Source: Mesorhizobium sp. M00.F.Ca.ET.216.01.1.1 (GTDB lineage: Bacteria > Pseudomonadota > Alphaproteobacteria > Rhizobiales > Rhizobiaceae). From it: a stretch of DNA of 64,000 nt. Both the position numbers and the translations under genes were made by a program. Within the stretch, counting starts at the first letter, position 1. Each line of letters begins with the position of its first letter. Below the pieces are notes generated by a model that saw only the letters and a program-made list of their open reading frames with translations, ran no database searches and was not told the DNA's origin. The DNA lies in assembly GCF_004010325.2 (NCBI RefSeq), contig NZ_SADR02000013.1, positions 124,001-188,000 on the forward strand, written 5' to 3'. Shown here in pieces: positions 50,972 to 60,150 of the stretch.

Positions 50972-51580
50972 ATGCTTGAGACCTTAGACATCAGCGCCGA
51001 CCCGACCAGGCAGGAGAACGTGACGCGCATCCTCGATTGCGCGGAGCGATTGTTCCGCCACTACGGCTACGGCAAGACCAACGTCGCCGACATAGCGCGC
51101 GAGCTCGGCATGTCTACGGCCAACATCTACCGTTTTTTCGGGTCCAAGGTCGAAATCCACCAGGCCGTCTGCGGCCGCATGCTCGCTACTTGCTATCGGC
51201 TGACCTACGAGGCCTGCCACAGTCCCGGCACCGCCAGCGAAAAGCTTCGCCGCTACGTGCAGACGCATTATCAGTGGACCCGCGACACCATGCTCGACCA
51301 GGAGAAGGTGCACGAGATGGTCATCGTTGCCATTGAGCGCGATTGGCACGTTATCGAGAAGCATATCGACAGCATCCAAGACTTGGTGGCCGAGGTGATC
51401 CGCGAGGGTATTGCGACAGGCGAGTTTGCCGACCGGGATCCGGTCGCCGCTTCGCGGTGTTTCGGCGCCGCCATCATCAGCCTCTGTCATCCGCAAATGG
51501 TGGCCCAATGTGCCGCCAAGAATAACCGGGCGATGCCGGACGAGCTTATCGAGTTCGTGATCGGGGCCTTGAAGAAATAA
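50972..51580 (+). CDS. TetR-family transcriptional regulator
   Basis: A 202-residue repressor with an N-terminal TetR helix-turn-helix (VTRILDCAERLFRHYGYGKTNVADIARELGMSTANIYRFFGSKVEIHQAV, about residues 17-66). The all-helical ligand domain resembles AcrR-like regulators with a TetR_C_7-type end. It precedes the RND adaptor and pump genes by 60 bases on the same strand and has an inverted repeat in its promoter. Control of the efflux operon is the natural reading. The ribosome site is weak. Confidence 0.92.
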   Translation: MLETLDISADPTRQENVTRILDCAERLFRHYGYGKTNVADIARELGMSTANIYRFFGSKVEIHQAVCGRMLATCYRLTYEACHSPGTASEKLRRYVQTHYQWTRDTMLDQEKVHEMVIVAIERDWHVIEKHIDSIQDLVAEVIREGIATGEFADRDPVAASRCFGAAIISLCHPQMVAQCAAKNNRAMPDELIEFVIGALKK

Positions 51581-51640
51581 CCGTTGCCGCCCGCAGGGCG
51601 TCGATTTCCAGTTCATCCCCCACAGTTTGGGAGTACGCAA

Positions 51641-52801
51641 GTGTCTTTGTCGAAGTCCATCACCAAGAGGCTGCCTGCCGCCGGCCTGGCGCTGATCGCC
51701 GTTGCGGCGCTCGGGCTCGCCGGCTGTTCGCAAGAGAAAGCGGAAGTCAAGGATATCATTCGGCCGGTCAAGGTCGTCCAGATAGCCCAGGCGAATGACA
51801 CCCGTGAGCTGTCCTACTCCGGATCGGTCCGCGCCCGCACCGAGATGAATCTTGGCTTTCGCGTCAATGGCAAGATCACCGAGCGCCTTGCCGATATCGG
51901 CCAGCGCGTGAAGCCGGGCGATGTTCTCGCCCGCATCGATCCCGCCGACTACGAGCTTTCGGTCAGGAGCGCTGAGGCCGGTCTCGACGCCGCCGAGCGT
52001 CAGGTCGAGACAGTGGACCTTACCCGCAAGCGCGCCGAACAGCTGTTTGCCAAGAACTTTACGTCGAAGTCGCAGCTCGAACAGGCGACGCTCAGCTACA
52101 ATCAGGCGGTTGCGACGCGCGACTCTGCCCGCTCGCAGCTTGCCCAGGCGAAAAACCAGGTCGGCTATACCGATCTCAAGGCAGGCCAGAATGGCATCGT
52201 CACTGCGATCAATGCCGATGTCGGCCAGGTGGTCGGCGCCGGCACGCCGGTGATGACGGTTGCCGTCGACGGCGAGAAGGAAGTTCTGATCGCCGTTCCG
52301 GAAACGGATATTGCCGATTTCAAGCCGGGTAAGGTCGTCAAGGCGAGCTTCTGGTCCGACGATGCACTGACGCTCAATGGCAAGGTTCGTGAAGTCGCCG
52401 GCAGCGCCGATCAGCAGTCGCGCACCTTTGCCGTTCGCGTCAGCCTGCCCAACGATCAGCGCGTGCTGCTCGGCATGACCGCAAACATTGAAGCCTCGGC
52501 GGACAACAACAGTCCGCAACGCGTGTCGATCCCGCTGAGCGCGCTGGCGCAAAAGGATGGCCAGTCGATCGTCTGGACCGTCGATCGCAGCGGCGACACC
52601 GTTCATGAGCGCACGGTCAAGGTCGCCGAGTTCACCGCCGACGGCGTGCGCGTCGCCGAAGGATTGAAGCCTGGCGATGTCGTCGTAGCCGCAGGTACGC
52701 AGTTCATGACCGAAAACCTCAAGGTCAAGCTTGCCGGCGATGCAACGCAACAGTCCGCATCCGCGGATGATGAAAGCGATGCCGCCAGGCGCGTGCGCTG
52801 A
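51641..52801 (+). CDS. RND efflux periplasmic adaptor subunit (lipoprotein)
   Basis: A 386-residue membrane-fusion protein. A lipoprotein signal is present (GLALIAVAALGLAGC, lipobox LAGC). It has the barrel-sandwich half-motifs GFRVNGKITERLADIGQRVKPGDVLARIDPADYEL and YTDLKAGQNGIVTAINADVGQVVGAGTPVMTV around a helical hairpin, and a beta-barrel domain after residue 210. I prefer the GTG at 51641, with GGGAG ahead, over an upstream ATG that gives an untypical N terminus. It links the inner-membrane pump at 53056-56193 to an outer-membrane channel, which is not in the window. Confidence 0.92.
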   Translation: MSLSKSITKRLPAAGLALIAVAALGLAGCSQEKAEVKDIIRPVKVVQIAQANDTRELSYSGSVRARTEMNLGFRVNGKITERLADIGQRVKPGDVLARIDPADYELSVRSAEAGLDAAERQVETVDLTRKRAEQLFAKNFTSKSQLEQATLSYNQAVATRDSARSQLAQAKNQVGYTDLKAGQNGIVTAINADVGQVVGAGTPVMTVAVDGEKEVLIAVPETDIADFKPGKVVKASFWSDDALTLNGKVREVAGSADQQSRTFAVRVSLPNDQRVLLGMTANIEASADNNSPQRVSIPLSALAQKDGQSIVWTVDRSGDTVHERTVKVAEFTADGVRVAEGLKPGDVVVAAGTQFMTENLKVKLAGDATQQSASADDESDAARRVR

Positions 52802-53055
52802 CGGCCAAACAAGTGAAAAAACGGCTTTTCATCGCACCGGCGTGAGTCGCGAGGTCAAGCTGTTCACGGTTTCCGGGCGGCAGGCGCCCGATTGTCGAGA
52901 CGCTGGTCGATGTAACCCCCACATCGGTTCTCGCGTCCCACCGCGATGAGTGTCTCTCCGCTCGGAGAGCCTCGCCGCCCGGAAGCCAGCATCGGAAATT
53001 CCGTGAGCACGCCACGCGCGTGCGCTGATGATCAATTTGGAATGGACTGACGCCG
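52802..53055 (+). other. Gap between RND adaptor and pump genes, flanked by an 18-base direct repeat
   Basis: The adaptor gene ends in GCCAGGCGCGTGCGCTGA (52784-52801). Almost the same word, GCCACGCGCGTGCGCTGA with one change, recurs at 53011-53028, just before the pump gene. The 209 bases between carry no supported gene. The arrangement looks like an insertion or duplication that separated two genes once nearly adjacent. Confidence 0.45.
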
Positions 53056-56000
53056 ATGACCACCGATACAAATGAAAAGCGGCCTTTCAATCTTTCGCGC
53101 TGGGCGATCGGGCATCCGAGCATTGCGCGGTTCCTGTTCGGCCTGATCATCGTTGCCGGTGCGCTCGGCCTGATGCGCTTGGGCCAGAAGGAAGACCCGG
53201 ATTTCACCTTCCGCGTCATGGTCGTGCAGGCCGTCTGGCCGGGCGCCTCGATCAAGGATATGGAGGACCAGGTCGTCAACAAGATCGAGCGCAAGCTGCA
53301 GGAAACGCCGCATCTCGATTTCGTCCGCTCCTACACGCGCGCCGGCAGCGCCATCATCACCCTGCAGGTGAAGGGCGACACCAATCCTGCCGAGGTCGCC
53401 GACGCCTTCTATCAGGTGCGCAAGAAGGTCGGCGACATATCGAACGAGCTGCCCCAAGGGCTGCTCGGGCCCTATTTTAACGATGAGTTCGGCGACACTT
53501 TCATCACCTTGCATTCGATCAGCGGCGACGGCTACAGCTATCCCGAGCTGAAGAAATTCGCCATCCAGGCGCGCGACATGCTGCTGGCGACGCCTGGGGT
53601 CGAGAAGGCCGTGATCATCGGCGACCAGCCCGAGAAGCTCTACATCGACGTTTCGTCCAAGGCGCTTGCCGAGCGCGGCCTCACGCTCACCGACCTGCAG
53701 AATGCGATCAGAGGGCAGAACAATGTCGATCCGGCGGGCTCGGTCGATACCGGCCAGCGTTCGGTGCGCATCTCGGTCGAAGGCGATGTGACGAAGGCAG
53801 CCGACATCCGCGAACTTCGCCTGCGCGCCGGCAACCAGGTGACGCGCCTGGGCGACATCGCCACCGTGACGTCCGGCCTCGAGGACCCCTATCAGCGCAA
53901 GTATCGTTTCAATGGCCACGACAGCGTCCAGGTCGGCGTCGTCATGGCCAAGGGCTTCAACGTCATCGACGTCGGCAAGGACGTCGAGGCCACCTACAAG
54001 CGCTTCGAGGAGGCGCTGCCCTATGGTGTTTCGGTCGACCAGGTTTCCGATCAGCCGGAAGTCGTCAAGGATGCCGTCAACGAGTTCATGGAGGCGCTTG
54101 GCGAGGCGCTGCTGATCGTGCTCGTCATTTCGTTCCTGTCGATCGGCTGGCGTTCCGGGCTGGTGATCGCGATCGCCATCCCGCTGGTTTTGGCCGCCAC
54201 CTTCGCCATCATGTATGAAATCGGCATCGATCTGCAGCGCATCTCGCTCGGCGCGTTGATCATTGCGCTCGGCCTGCTCGTCGACGACGCGATGATCGTC
54301 GTCGAAATGATGGAGCGCAAGCTCGAGGAAGGGTTAGTCAAGATCGAGGCGGCAAGCTTCGCCTATTCCTCGACCGCCTTCCCGATGCTGACCGGCACGC
54401 TGATCACCACCGCCGGCTTCATTCCGGTCGGTTTTGCCGCCTCGACGGCCGGCGAATATGTGCGCACTCTGTTCTACGTCGTCGGCATTGCCCTGGTCGT
54501 GTCCTGGTTTGTCGCCGTCTATTTCACGCCATGGCTCGGCCACATGATCCTGAAGCAGCGAAAGCACGCCGGCAGCCATCACGATGCCTTCGACACGCGC
54601 TTCTACCGCCGGCTTCGCTCGACCATCGGCTGGGCCGTGCGCCACCGCATCATCGTGCTGGTGATGACGCTGGTGACCTTCGCCACCAGCCTGTGGGCGT
54701 TCCAGTTCATCCCGCAGAATTTCTTCCCGCAATCGTCGCGTCCGGAAATCCTCGTCGACCTCTGGCTGCCGGAAGGCACCAGCATCAAGGAGGTCGAGAC
54801 GCAGGCCAAGGCGCTCGAAGCCAGGATGATGGACGACAAGGACAAGCGCTATATCGCCACCTACATCGGCGAAGGCGCACCGCGCTTCTTCCTGCCGCTC
54901 GACCAGCAGCTTCGCAATCCGAACTTTGCCCAGCTTCTGGTGATGGCTAATGACGAACCGGCCCGCGAGCGGCTGATCGTCAAGTTGCGCACCATTCTGG
55001 CCGAGGATTTTCCGTCGATCCGCGCCAAGGTCGACCGCCTGTTCCTCGGACCGCCCACCGGCTGGCCGGTGCAGATGCGCATCATGGGCCCCGACCGCCA
55101 GGAGGTGCGCCGCATCGCCGACCAGGTAAAGGCCAAGTTCCAGGAGAACCCGCTGCTCGGCGCCATCCACGACGACTGGCTGGAGCCGGTGCCGGCGATG
55201 AAGCTGGTCATCGACCAGGACCGCGCCCGTGCCCTCGGCGTCACTTCGCAAGGCATCCGCCAGGTGCTGCAGGCCACCATGTCGGGCGCGTCACTCGATG
55301 ACTTCCGCGACGGCGAGGAGACCGTTTCCATCGTCGCCCGCGAGCCGGAGGCAAGCCGTCACCTGCTGTCGGCGGTCGATTCGGTCTATATCCCGACCGA
55401 TTTCGGCGGCTCGGTGCCGCTGTCGCAGGTGGCCAAGGTCGTGCCGGTGATGGAGCAAGGCGTCGAGTGGCGACGCGACCGCCTGCCGACCATCAGCGTG
55501 CGCGCCACGCTGCCGGATGGCGTGCAGTCGAATGACGTCGTCACCAAGATGTACAACGACCTCAAGGGCCTGCGCGATGGCCTGGCGCCCGGTTACAAGA
55601 TCGAGATCCAGGGCGGTGCCGAGGATTCGGCCGAAAGCCAGGCCTCGATCGCCGCCAAGGCGCCGATCATGCTGGCCGTCATCGTCGTGCTGTTGATGAT
55701 CCAGCTGCAGCATTTCGGCAAGGCGATGCTGGTGCTGGCGACCGGTCCGCTCGGCATCATCGGCGCGGCGGCGGCGCTATTGATCAGCGGCGCACCGTTC
55801 GGCTTCGTCGCCATTCTCGGCGTCATCGCCTTGCTCGGCATCATCATGCGCAACTCGATCATCCTCGTCGACCAGATCGACCAGGATATCGCGAGAGGCA
55901 TGGAGCGCTCCGAGGCCATCATCGGCTCGGCGGTCCGCCGCTTCCGTCCGATCATGCTGACGGCGCTGACGGCGGTGCTGGCGCTGATCCCGATCTCGCG

Positions 56001-56193
56001 CGCCGTGTTCTGGGGTCCGCTCGCTTATGCCATGATGGGCGGCATCCTCGTCGCCACCGTGCTCACCATCCTCGTGCTGCCGGCAGGCTACGCCCTGTTC
56101 TTCGGTAGGGAGCGCAAGAAGGCTGGGATCACGGAGCTGCCAGCCGATGCGGAGCCGGCGGAAAGGCCGCAGCTGGCTCTGGCGGCCGAATAG
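53056..56193 (+). CDS. RND efflux pump inner-membrane subunit (AcrB/MexF superfamily)
   Basis: A 1045-residue RND transporter with the usual two halves, each with a large periplasmic loop. The first half has RISLGALIIALGLLVDDAMIVVEMMERKL, where the LVDDAMIVVE motif holds the proton-relay aspartates of helix 4. The second has FGFVAILGVIALLGIIMRNSIILVDQIDQDI. Twelve hydrophobic segments are visible. It is proton-driven and works with the adaptor encoded upstream. The ribosome site is weak, and a 254-base gap separates it from the adaptor gene. The substrate is unknown. Confidence 0.95.
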   Translation: MTTDTNEKRPFNLSRWAIGHPSIARFLFGLIIVAGALGLMRLGQKEDPDFTFRVMVVQAVWPGASIKDMEDQVVNKIERKLQETPHLDFVRSYTRAGSAIITLQVKGDTNPAEVADAFYQVRKKVGDISNELPQGLLGPYFNDEFGDTFITLHSISGDGYSYPELKKFAIQARDMLLATPGVEKAVIIGDQPEKLYIDVSSKALAERGLTLTDLQNAIRGQNNVDPAGSVDTGQRSVRISVEGDVTKAADIRELRLRAGNQVTRLGDIATVTSGLEDPYQRKYRFNGHDSVQVGVVMAKGFNVIDVGKDVEATYKRFEEALPYGVSVDQVSDQPEVVKDAVNEFMEALGEALLIVLVISFLSIGWRSGLVIAIAIPLVLAATFAIMYEIGIDLQRISLGALIIALGLLVDDAMIVVEMMERKLEEGLVKIEAASFAYSSTAFPMLTGTLITTAGFIPVGFAASTAGEYVRTLFYVVGIALVVSWFVAVYFTPWLGHMILKQRKHAGSHHDAFDTRFYRRLRSTIGWAVRHRIIVLVMTLVTFATSLWAFQFIPQNFFPQSSRPEILVDLWLPEGTSIKEVETQAKALEARMMDDKDKRYIATYIGEGAPRFFLPLDQQLRNPNFAQLLVMANDEPARERLIVKLRTILAEDFPSIRAKVDRLFLGPPTGWPVQMRIMGPDRQEVRRIADQVKAKFQENPLLGAIHDDWLEPVPAMKLVIDQDRARALGVTSQGIRQVLQATMSGASLDDFRDGEETVSIVAREPEASRHLLSAVDSVYIPTDFGGSVPLSQVAKVVPVMEQGVEWRRDRLPTISVRATLPDGVQSNDVVTKMYNDLKGLRDGLAPGYKIEIQGGAEDSAESQASIAAKAPIMLAVIVVLLMIQLQHFGKAMLVLATGPLGIIGAAAALLISGAPFGFVAILGVIALLGIIMRNSIILVDQIDQDIARGMERSEAIIGSAVRRFRPIMLTALTAVLALIPISRAVFWGPLAYAMMGGILVATVLTILVLPAGYALFFGRERKKAGITELPADAEPAERPQLALAAE

Positions 56194-56259
56194 AGTTGTT
56201 GGCAGATGTGTCGTCCGGCGGTTTAATCCGTATGCCAGCGTCGCTGGAGGAGGACGGTC

Positions 56260-57753
56260 ATGACAAAAGCTCAGGCATCGGCGGCGCTACGGCTGCCGAT
56301 CGACGGACGCCATCGCCAGATGTTCATCGACGGCGCCTGGGTCGATGCCCGCTCGGGCCGGACCATGGAAACCCGCAATCCGGCCACCGGCGCGGTCATT
56401 GCCACGGTGCCGCGCGGCGACCGCTGGGATATCGACCTGGCGGTGGCCGCGGCGCGCAAGGCCTTCGATGGACCGTGGAGCCGGTTCAAGCCCTATGAGC
56501 GGCAAGTGCTGCTGCTGAAGATCGCCGACCTCTTCGAAAAGCACTGGGAAGAGATCAGCCGGTCGGACACCACCGATATGGGCATGCCGATCGTGCGCAC
56601 CCGCGCCAACCGCAACCGCGTCATCGGCATGCTGCGTTACTATGCCGGCATGGCGACCGCGCTGCATGGCGAGACGATCGAGAACTCGCTCCCGGGCGAG
56701 GTGGTCTCGTTCACCCGCAAGGAGCCGGTCGGCGTCGTCGGCGCCATCATTCCCTGGAACGCGCCGACCGCCGCGTCGATCTGGAAGATCGGGCCGGCGC
56801 TGGCGACAGGCTGCACGATCGTGCTGAAACCTTCCGAAGAAGCGCCGCTGACGCCGCTGCTGATTGCCGACATCATGAACGAGGCCGGCGTGCCGGCCGG
56901 CGTCGTCAACATCGTCACCGGCACTGGCGCCGAGGCAGGCGCGGCACTCGCCGAGCACATGGGCGTCGACAAGATAGTCTTCACCGGCTCGACGGCGACC
57001 GGTCAGTCGATCATCCGCGCTTCGGCCGGTAACCTCAAGCGCGTCTCGTTGGAGCTCGGCGGCAAATCGCCGGTCATCGTCTGCGCCGACGCCGATCTCG
57101 ACAAAGCTGTGCCGGTGGCGGCGATGTCGGTGTTCGCCAATTCCGGTCAGATCTGCATCGCCGGTTCGCGCCTGTTCGTCGAACGCTCCGTCCATGACGA
57201 GTTCGTCGAGCGACTGGCTGCCTATGCCAGGGGTCTCAGGATCGGCGATGGCATCGATCCGGCAACCGAGATCGGCCCGCTCGTCTCCGAGAAGCAGCTG
57301 CATCGGGTCGCCTCGTACCTGGAGGCAGGCACGGCGGAAGGGGCAACCCTCGTCACCGGCGGCGCACGCCTCACTGAAGGCGCTCTCGCCGCCGGCCATT
57401 TCGTCGCGCCGACTGTCTTTGCCGGCGTTTCGGACGACATGAAGATCGCCCGCGAGGAAATCTTCGGTCCGGTCATTTCGGCGCTGCCCTTCGACACGCT
57501 GGACGAAGCGGTCGCACGGGCCAACAATACGCCCTACGGCCTTGCCGCCGGGGTCTTCACCCAAAATGTCGCCACCGCGCACCAGCTTTCCAGGAAAATC
57601 CGCGCCGGCTCGGTCTGGGTCAACACCTATCATGCCATCGATCCGGCCGTGCCCTTCGGCGGCTACAAGATGAGCGGCTACGGCCGCGAGGGCGGCGCCG
57701 AGCATCTCGGCGAATATCTCAACACCAAGGGTGTGTTCATCAAGATCGATTGA
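56260..57753 (+). CDS. NAD(P)-dependent aldehyde dehydrogenase
   Basis: A 497-residue ALDH with the cofactor stretch GVVGAIIPWNAPTAASIWKIGPALATGCTIVLKPSEEAP. The general-base glutamate is residue 265 (LELGGKSPV) and the nucleophilic cysteine residue 299 (NSGQICIAGSR). It also has EEIFGPVISALPFDTLDEA and PFGGYKMSGYGREGG. It oxidises aldehydes to acids in the cytoplasm. GGAGGA precedes the ATG. It starts 66 bases after the pump gene and may be cotranscribed with it. Confidence 0.95.
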   Translation: MTKAQASAALRLPIDGRHRQMFIDGAWVDARSGRTMETRNPATGAVIATVPRGDRWDIDLAVAAARKAFDGPWSRFKPYERQVLLLKIADLFEKHWEEISRSDTTDMGMPIVRTRANRNRVIGMLRYYAGMATALHGETIENSLPGEVVSFTRKEPVGVVGAIIPWNAPTAASIWKIGPALATGCTIVLKPSEEAPLTPLLIADIMNEAGVPAGVVNIVTGTGAEAGAALAEHMGVDKIVFTGSTATGQSIIRASAGNLKRVSLELGGKSPVIVCADADLDKAVPVAAMSVFANSGQICIAGSRLFVERSVHDEFVERLAAYARGLRIGDGIDPATEIGPLVSEKQLHRVASYLEAGTAEGATLVTGGARLTEGALAAGHFVAPTVFAGVSDDMKIAREEIFGPVISALPFDTLDEAVARANNTPYGLAAGVFTQNVATAHQLSRKIRAGSVWVNTYHAIDPAVPFGGYKMSGYGREGGAEHLGEYLNTKGVFIKID

Positions 57754-57997
57754 GCCTGGGCGGTGCCGGCGCTTGTTACAATCGGCGCTGTCAGATGCTG
57801 GACGGGCCGTCCGGAATAGCGACATTGTCTTTGTCCAGGAGAACGATCGGCGTCACGAGCCATCGATCCTTATCACCAGCAGCCGCATGTCCCTCGAGCG
57901 GCTGAGGAGGTCCAGCAATCGACGGCCTCTGGTTGCAGTCGTTGACGGCAGCAGCGATCGCACCCGTCGCCGTTGCGGCGTTACCCCAGGACACGCA

Positions 57998-59344
57998 TCA
58001 TTTTGGCTTCCATTCCCGGGCAAGCCGTTCCGCCTCGGCAATCTGATCGGGCGTCATCTTCTCAATGAGTGCGTCCCGAAGTTCGCGGAGGCTGTTGTCA
58101 GCAGGCTCTGTAGCGACCGCAAGATCGAGCCACTTGAGAGCCTGCACGTTATCCTGCGGCGCACCGTCGCCGCTCGCGTACTTCACGCCAAGACTATGTT
58201 GGGCATCGGCCAATCCCTGGTCGGCGGCGAGCTGGTACCATTTCACCGCCTCCTCTTGATCTTCCGGCACTCCCTTGCCTTTTACATACATCTCGCCAAG
58301 ATTGAATTGGGCGTGCGCCAAGCCCTGATCGGCGGCAAGGCGATACCACTTCACGGCCTCCGCGTAGTCTTCCGGCACTCCTCGGCCAAAGGCGTACATC
58401 ACGCCAAGATTGCTCTGGGCGCCGGCCAGTCCCTGGTCGGCTGCGAGCCTGGACCACTTCGCCGCCTCGACGTCGTCCTGCGGCACGCCGTCGCCCTCGT
58501 GGTAGATCACGCCAAGATTATATTGGGCGTCGGCCAGACCTTTCTCGGCGGCGAGCTGGTACCATTTCACCGCCTCCTTATGATCTTCCGGCACTCCCTC
58601 GCCTTTTGCATACATCTGGCCAAGGTTGTATTGGGCGCCGGCGAGGCCCTGGTCGGCGGCACGCCGGTACCACTTTGCCGCCTCGATGTTGTCCTGCGGC
58701 ACGCCGCGGCCGTCATGGTAAGCTATCCCGATATTGAGTTGAGCGGCCGCCAGGCCCTGACCGGCGGCAAGCCGATACCACCTCACTGCCTCCGCCTCAT
58801 CGAGCACCACGCCTCGACCCTCGCTGTAGATGAGACCGATGGTGTACTGGGCAAAAACATTGGCCTGCTCGGCCGCGAGCCGAAACCACCTCAGCGCCTC
58901 GGCATCGTCTTGCGGCACGCCCTTGCCGTTGAGATAGGCCATGCCAAGGTTGTATTCGGCGTCGGCGTCACCCTGTTCGGCGGCCAGCCTGAACCACCTC
59001 GCCGCCTCGGCGTCGTCCTGCTGCACGCCGTCGCCCTGATGATACATGGTCCCGAGATCGTATTGAGCGAATGCCAAGCCTTGCTCGGCGGCCTTGCGGA
59101 ACCACTTCACCGCCTCCGCATCGTCTCGCGGCATGCCCCGACCACTGTGGTACATGCGACCCAGATTGCCTTGGGCCTCGGCGTTGTCCTGCTCGGCCAA
59201 CGGACGTAGGCGCCTCGCCGCCGTCGCATAGTCGCCACGGTCATAGGCGGCCTTCGCCTCCTCCAGCGACCCAGCGGCTGCCGGAGCGGCAAGGGCAAGA
59301 GCCAACAGTAGGACGGCGATCACCCGTCCGATGGTATGTCCCAT
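57998..59344 (-). CDS. Secreted Sel1-repeat (TPR-like) protein with ten repeats
   Basis: A 448-residue protein with a signal peptide (MGHTIGRVIAVLLLALALAAP, cleavage near residue 24). An AKAAYDRGDYATAARRLRPLAEQ start is followed by ten tandem repeats of 36 residues with the pattern A-x-A-Q-x2-L-G-x2-Y-x2-G-x-G-V-x-x-D-x2-E-A-x-x-W-x2-L-A-A. GGAGAAA precedes the ATG at 59344. Sel1 solenoids bind other proteins, often at the cell envelope. A final segment (MTPDQIAEAERLAREWKPK) caps the solenoid. The partner is unknown. Confidence 0.92.
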   Translation of the reverse strand: MGHTIGRVIAVLLLALALAAPAAAGSLEEAKAAYDRGDYATAARRLRPLAEQDNAEAQGNLGRMYHSGRGMPRDDAEAVKWFRKAAEQGLAFAQYDLGTMYHQGDGVQQDDAEAARWFRLAAEQGDADAEYNLGMAYLNGKGVPQDDAEALRWFRLAAEQANVFAQYTIGLIYSEGRGVVLDEAEAVRWYRLAAGQGLAAAQLNIGIAYHDGRGVPQDNIEAAKWYRRAADQGLAGAQYNLGQMYAKGEGVPEDHKEAVKWYQLAAEKGLADAQYNLGVIYHEGDGVPQDDVEAAKWSRLAADQGLAGAQSNLGVMYAFGRGVPEDYAEAVKWYRLAADQGLAHAQFNLGEMYVKGKGVPEDQEEAVKWYQLAADQGLADAQHSLGVKYASGDGAPQDNVQALKWLDLAVATEPADNSLRELRDALIEKMTPDQIAEAERLAREWKPK

Positions 59345-59619
59345 GTTTTTCTCCGTCGCATCGCGATTAGCAAAAGCGGCATTGAGTCGAAACTTGCACA
59401 GTAGACGAGGCAGGCTCGCGGCCGACAGTACTTCACCGGGCAAGTCCTACAAATGGAATTGCGAACAGAATACCATGTAGTCTGACGTGCAGCACCTGGG
59501 ATGCGTGAGCGGCCTGAACCGGTCCCAAATGGATCTCCTCGTCGAACAGCAGCCCCCTTCGGTACGCGCGCCAGAGCCGCACAGTACGTGAAGGACGTCA
59601 CGATCTACGCCTGAAGAAT
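59345..59619. other. Non-coding or decayed stretch left of the peroxiredoxin remnant
   Basis: No intact gene. One short piece (59532-59552, minus strand, LLFDEEI) is 19 of 21 bases identical to part of the LysR gene at 61250-61270. It may be the remnant of another LysR gene or chance. Confidence 0.35.
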
Positions 59620-59933
59620 GACGTGCTCCACCGGGCGGCGGAGCGATTTGGGCAACTCAGGACCATAGCCGAACCTCATCACGAGATCCGCCCGACGGCC
59701 ATCGGCGGCCATGTCGTGGCGATCACGCCGGAACGGCGAAGGTTCTCAACGGCGCTGAAAAACCGGATCGGGGCCTAGTTCCCCTTTCCGACCGACATGG
59801 ACAATGGCTATGCACTTTCGCTCGATCTGGCGATCGGGATCGGCGCGGAAATGCGGCGCGATATATCGATCCCGACTACCAGCGGCGCATGGAGATCGAG
59901 GACCTGGTGGCCGCCCTCGAGCGCGCTCGTTGA
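59620..59933 (+). pseudogene. Broken copy of an AhpC/TSA-type peroxiredoxin gene
   Basis: Frame one from about 59640 reads ...IGGHVVAITPERRRFSTALKNRIGA, then a TAG at 59776-59778, then FPFPTDMDNGYALSLDLAIGIGAEM. The end, ARYIDPDYQRRMEIEDLVAALERAR with its stop at 59931-59933, is found only in another frame. All parts align in order with the intact paralogue at 60151-60897 (GGQVVAIVPERRKF, FPFLTDMDNGYALSLNLAIWVGTEM, ARYLDPDYRQRMEIDDLLAAIEQAR). The loss of about 40 codons between GAEM and ARY is a deletion. The left end is approximate. Confidence 0.8.
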
Positions 59934-60150
59934 CTGCGAGAGGCCGACCGACCGTTGACCATGGAGAGAGGCTGAGCATCGTCCTTGGGCAGGGCGGCGG
60001 CGATTTCTGGCGGATGACCTGAATGATTTTGACTTATGGTTTCCATGCGAAAAAAGCATCGCCCTTGCGAACCTTTCATGAACCTGCGGCATGGACGTTG
60101 GCTGGCAGTAGGCTACACTATGCAGACCTGTAAATTTTGGAGTTGCCGTC

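Noticed and set aside
50984..52750. 588-codon frame antisense to tetR and the RND adaptor
   Set aside because: It crosses two well-supported genes and has no recognisable domain.
57791..57994. 67-codon minus-strand frame between the Sel1 and aldehyde dehydrogenase genes
   Set aside because: The end looks protein-like, but there is no ribosome site or family likeness; it may be a remnant.
56287..59209. Two long frames antisense to the aldehyde dehydrogenase and Sel1 genes
   Set aside because: The repetitive look of the second frame is only the mirror of the Sel1 repeats.
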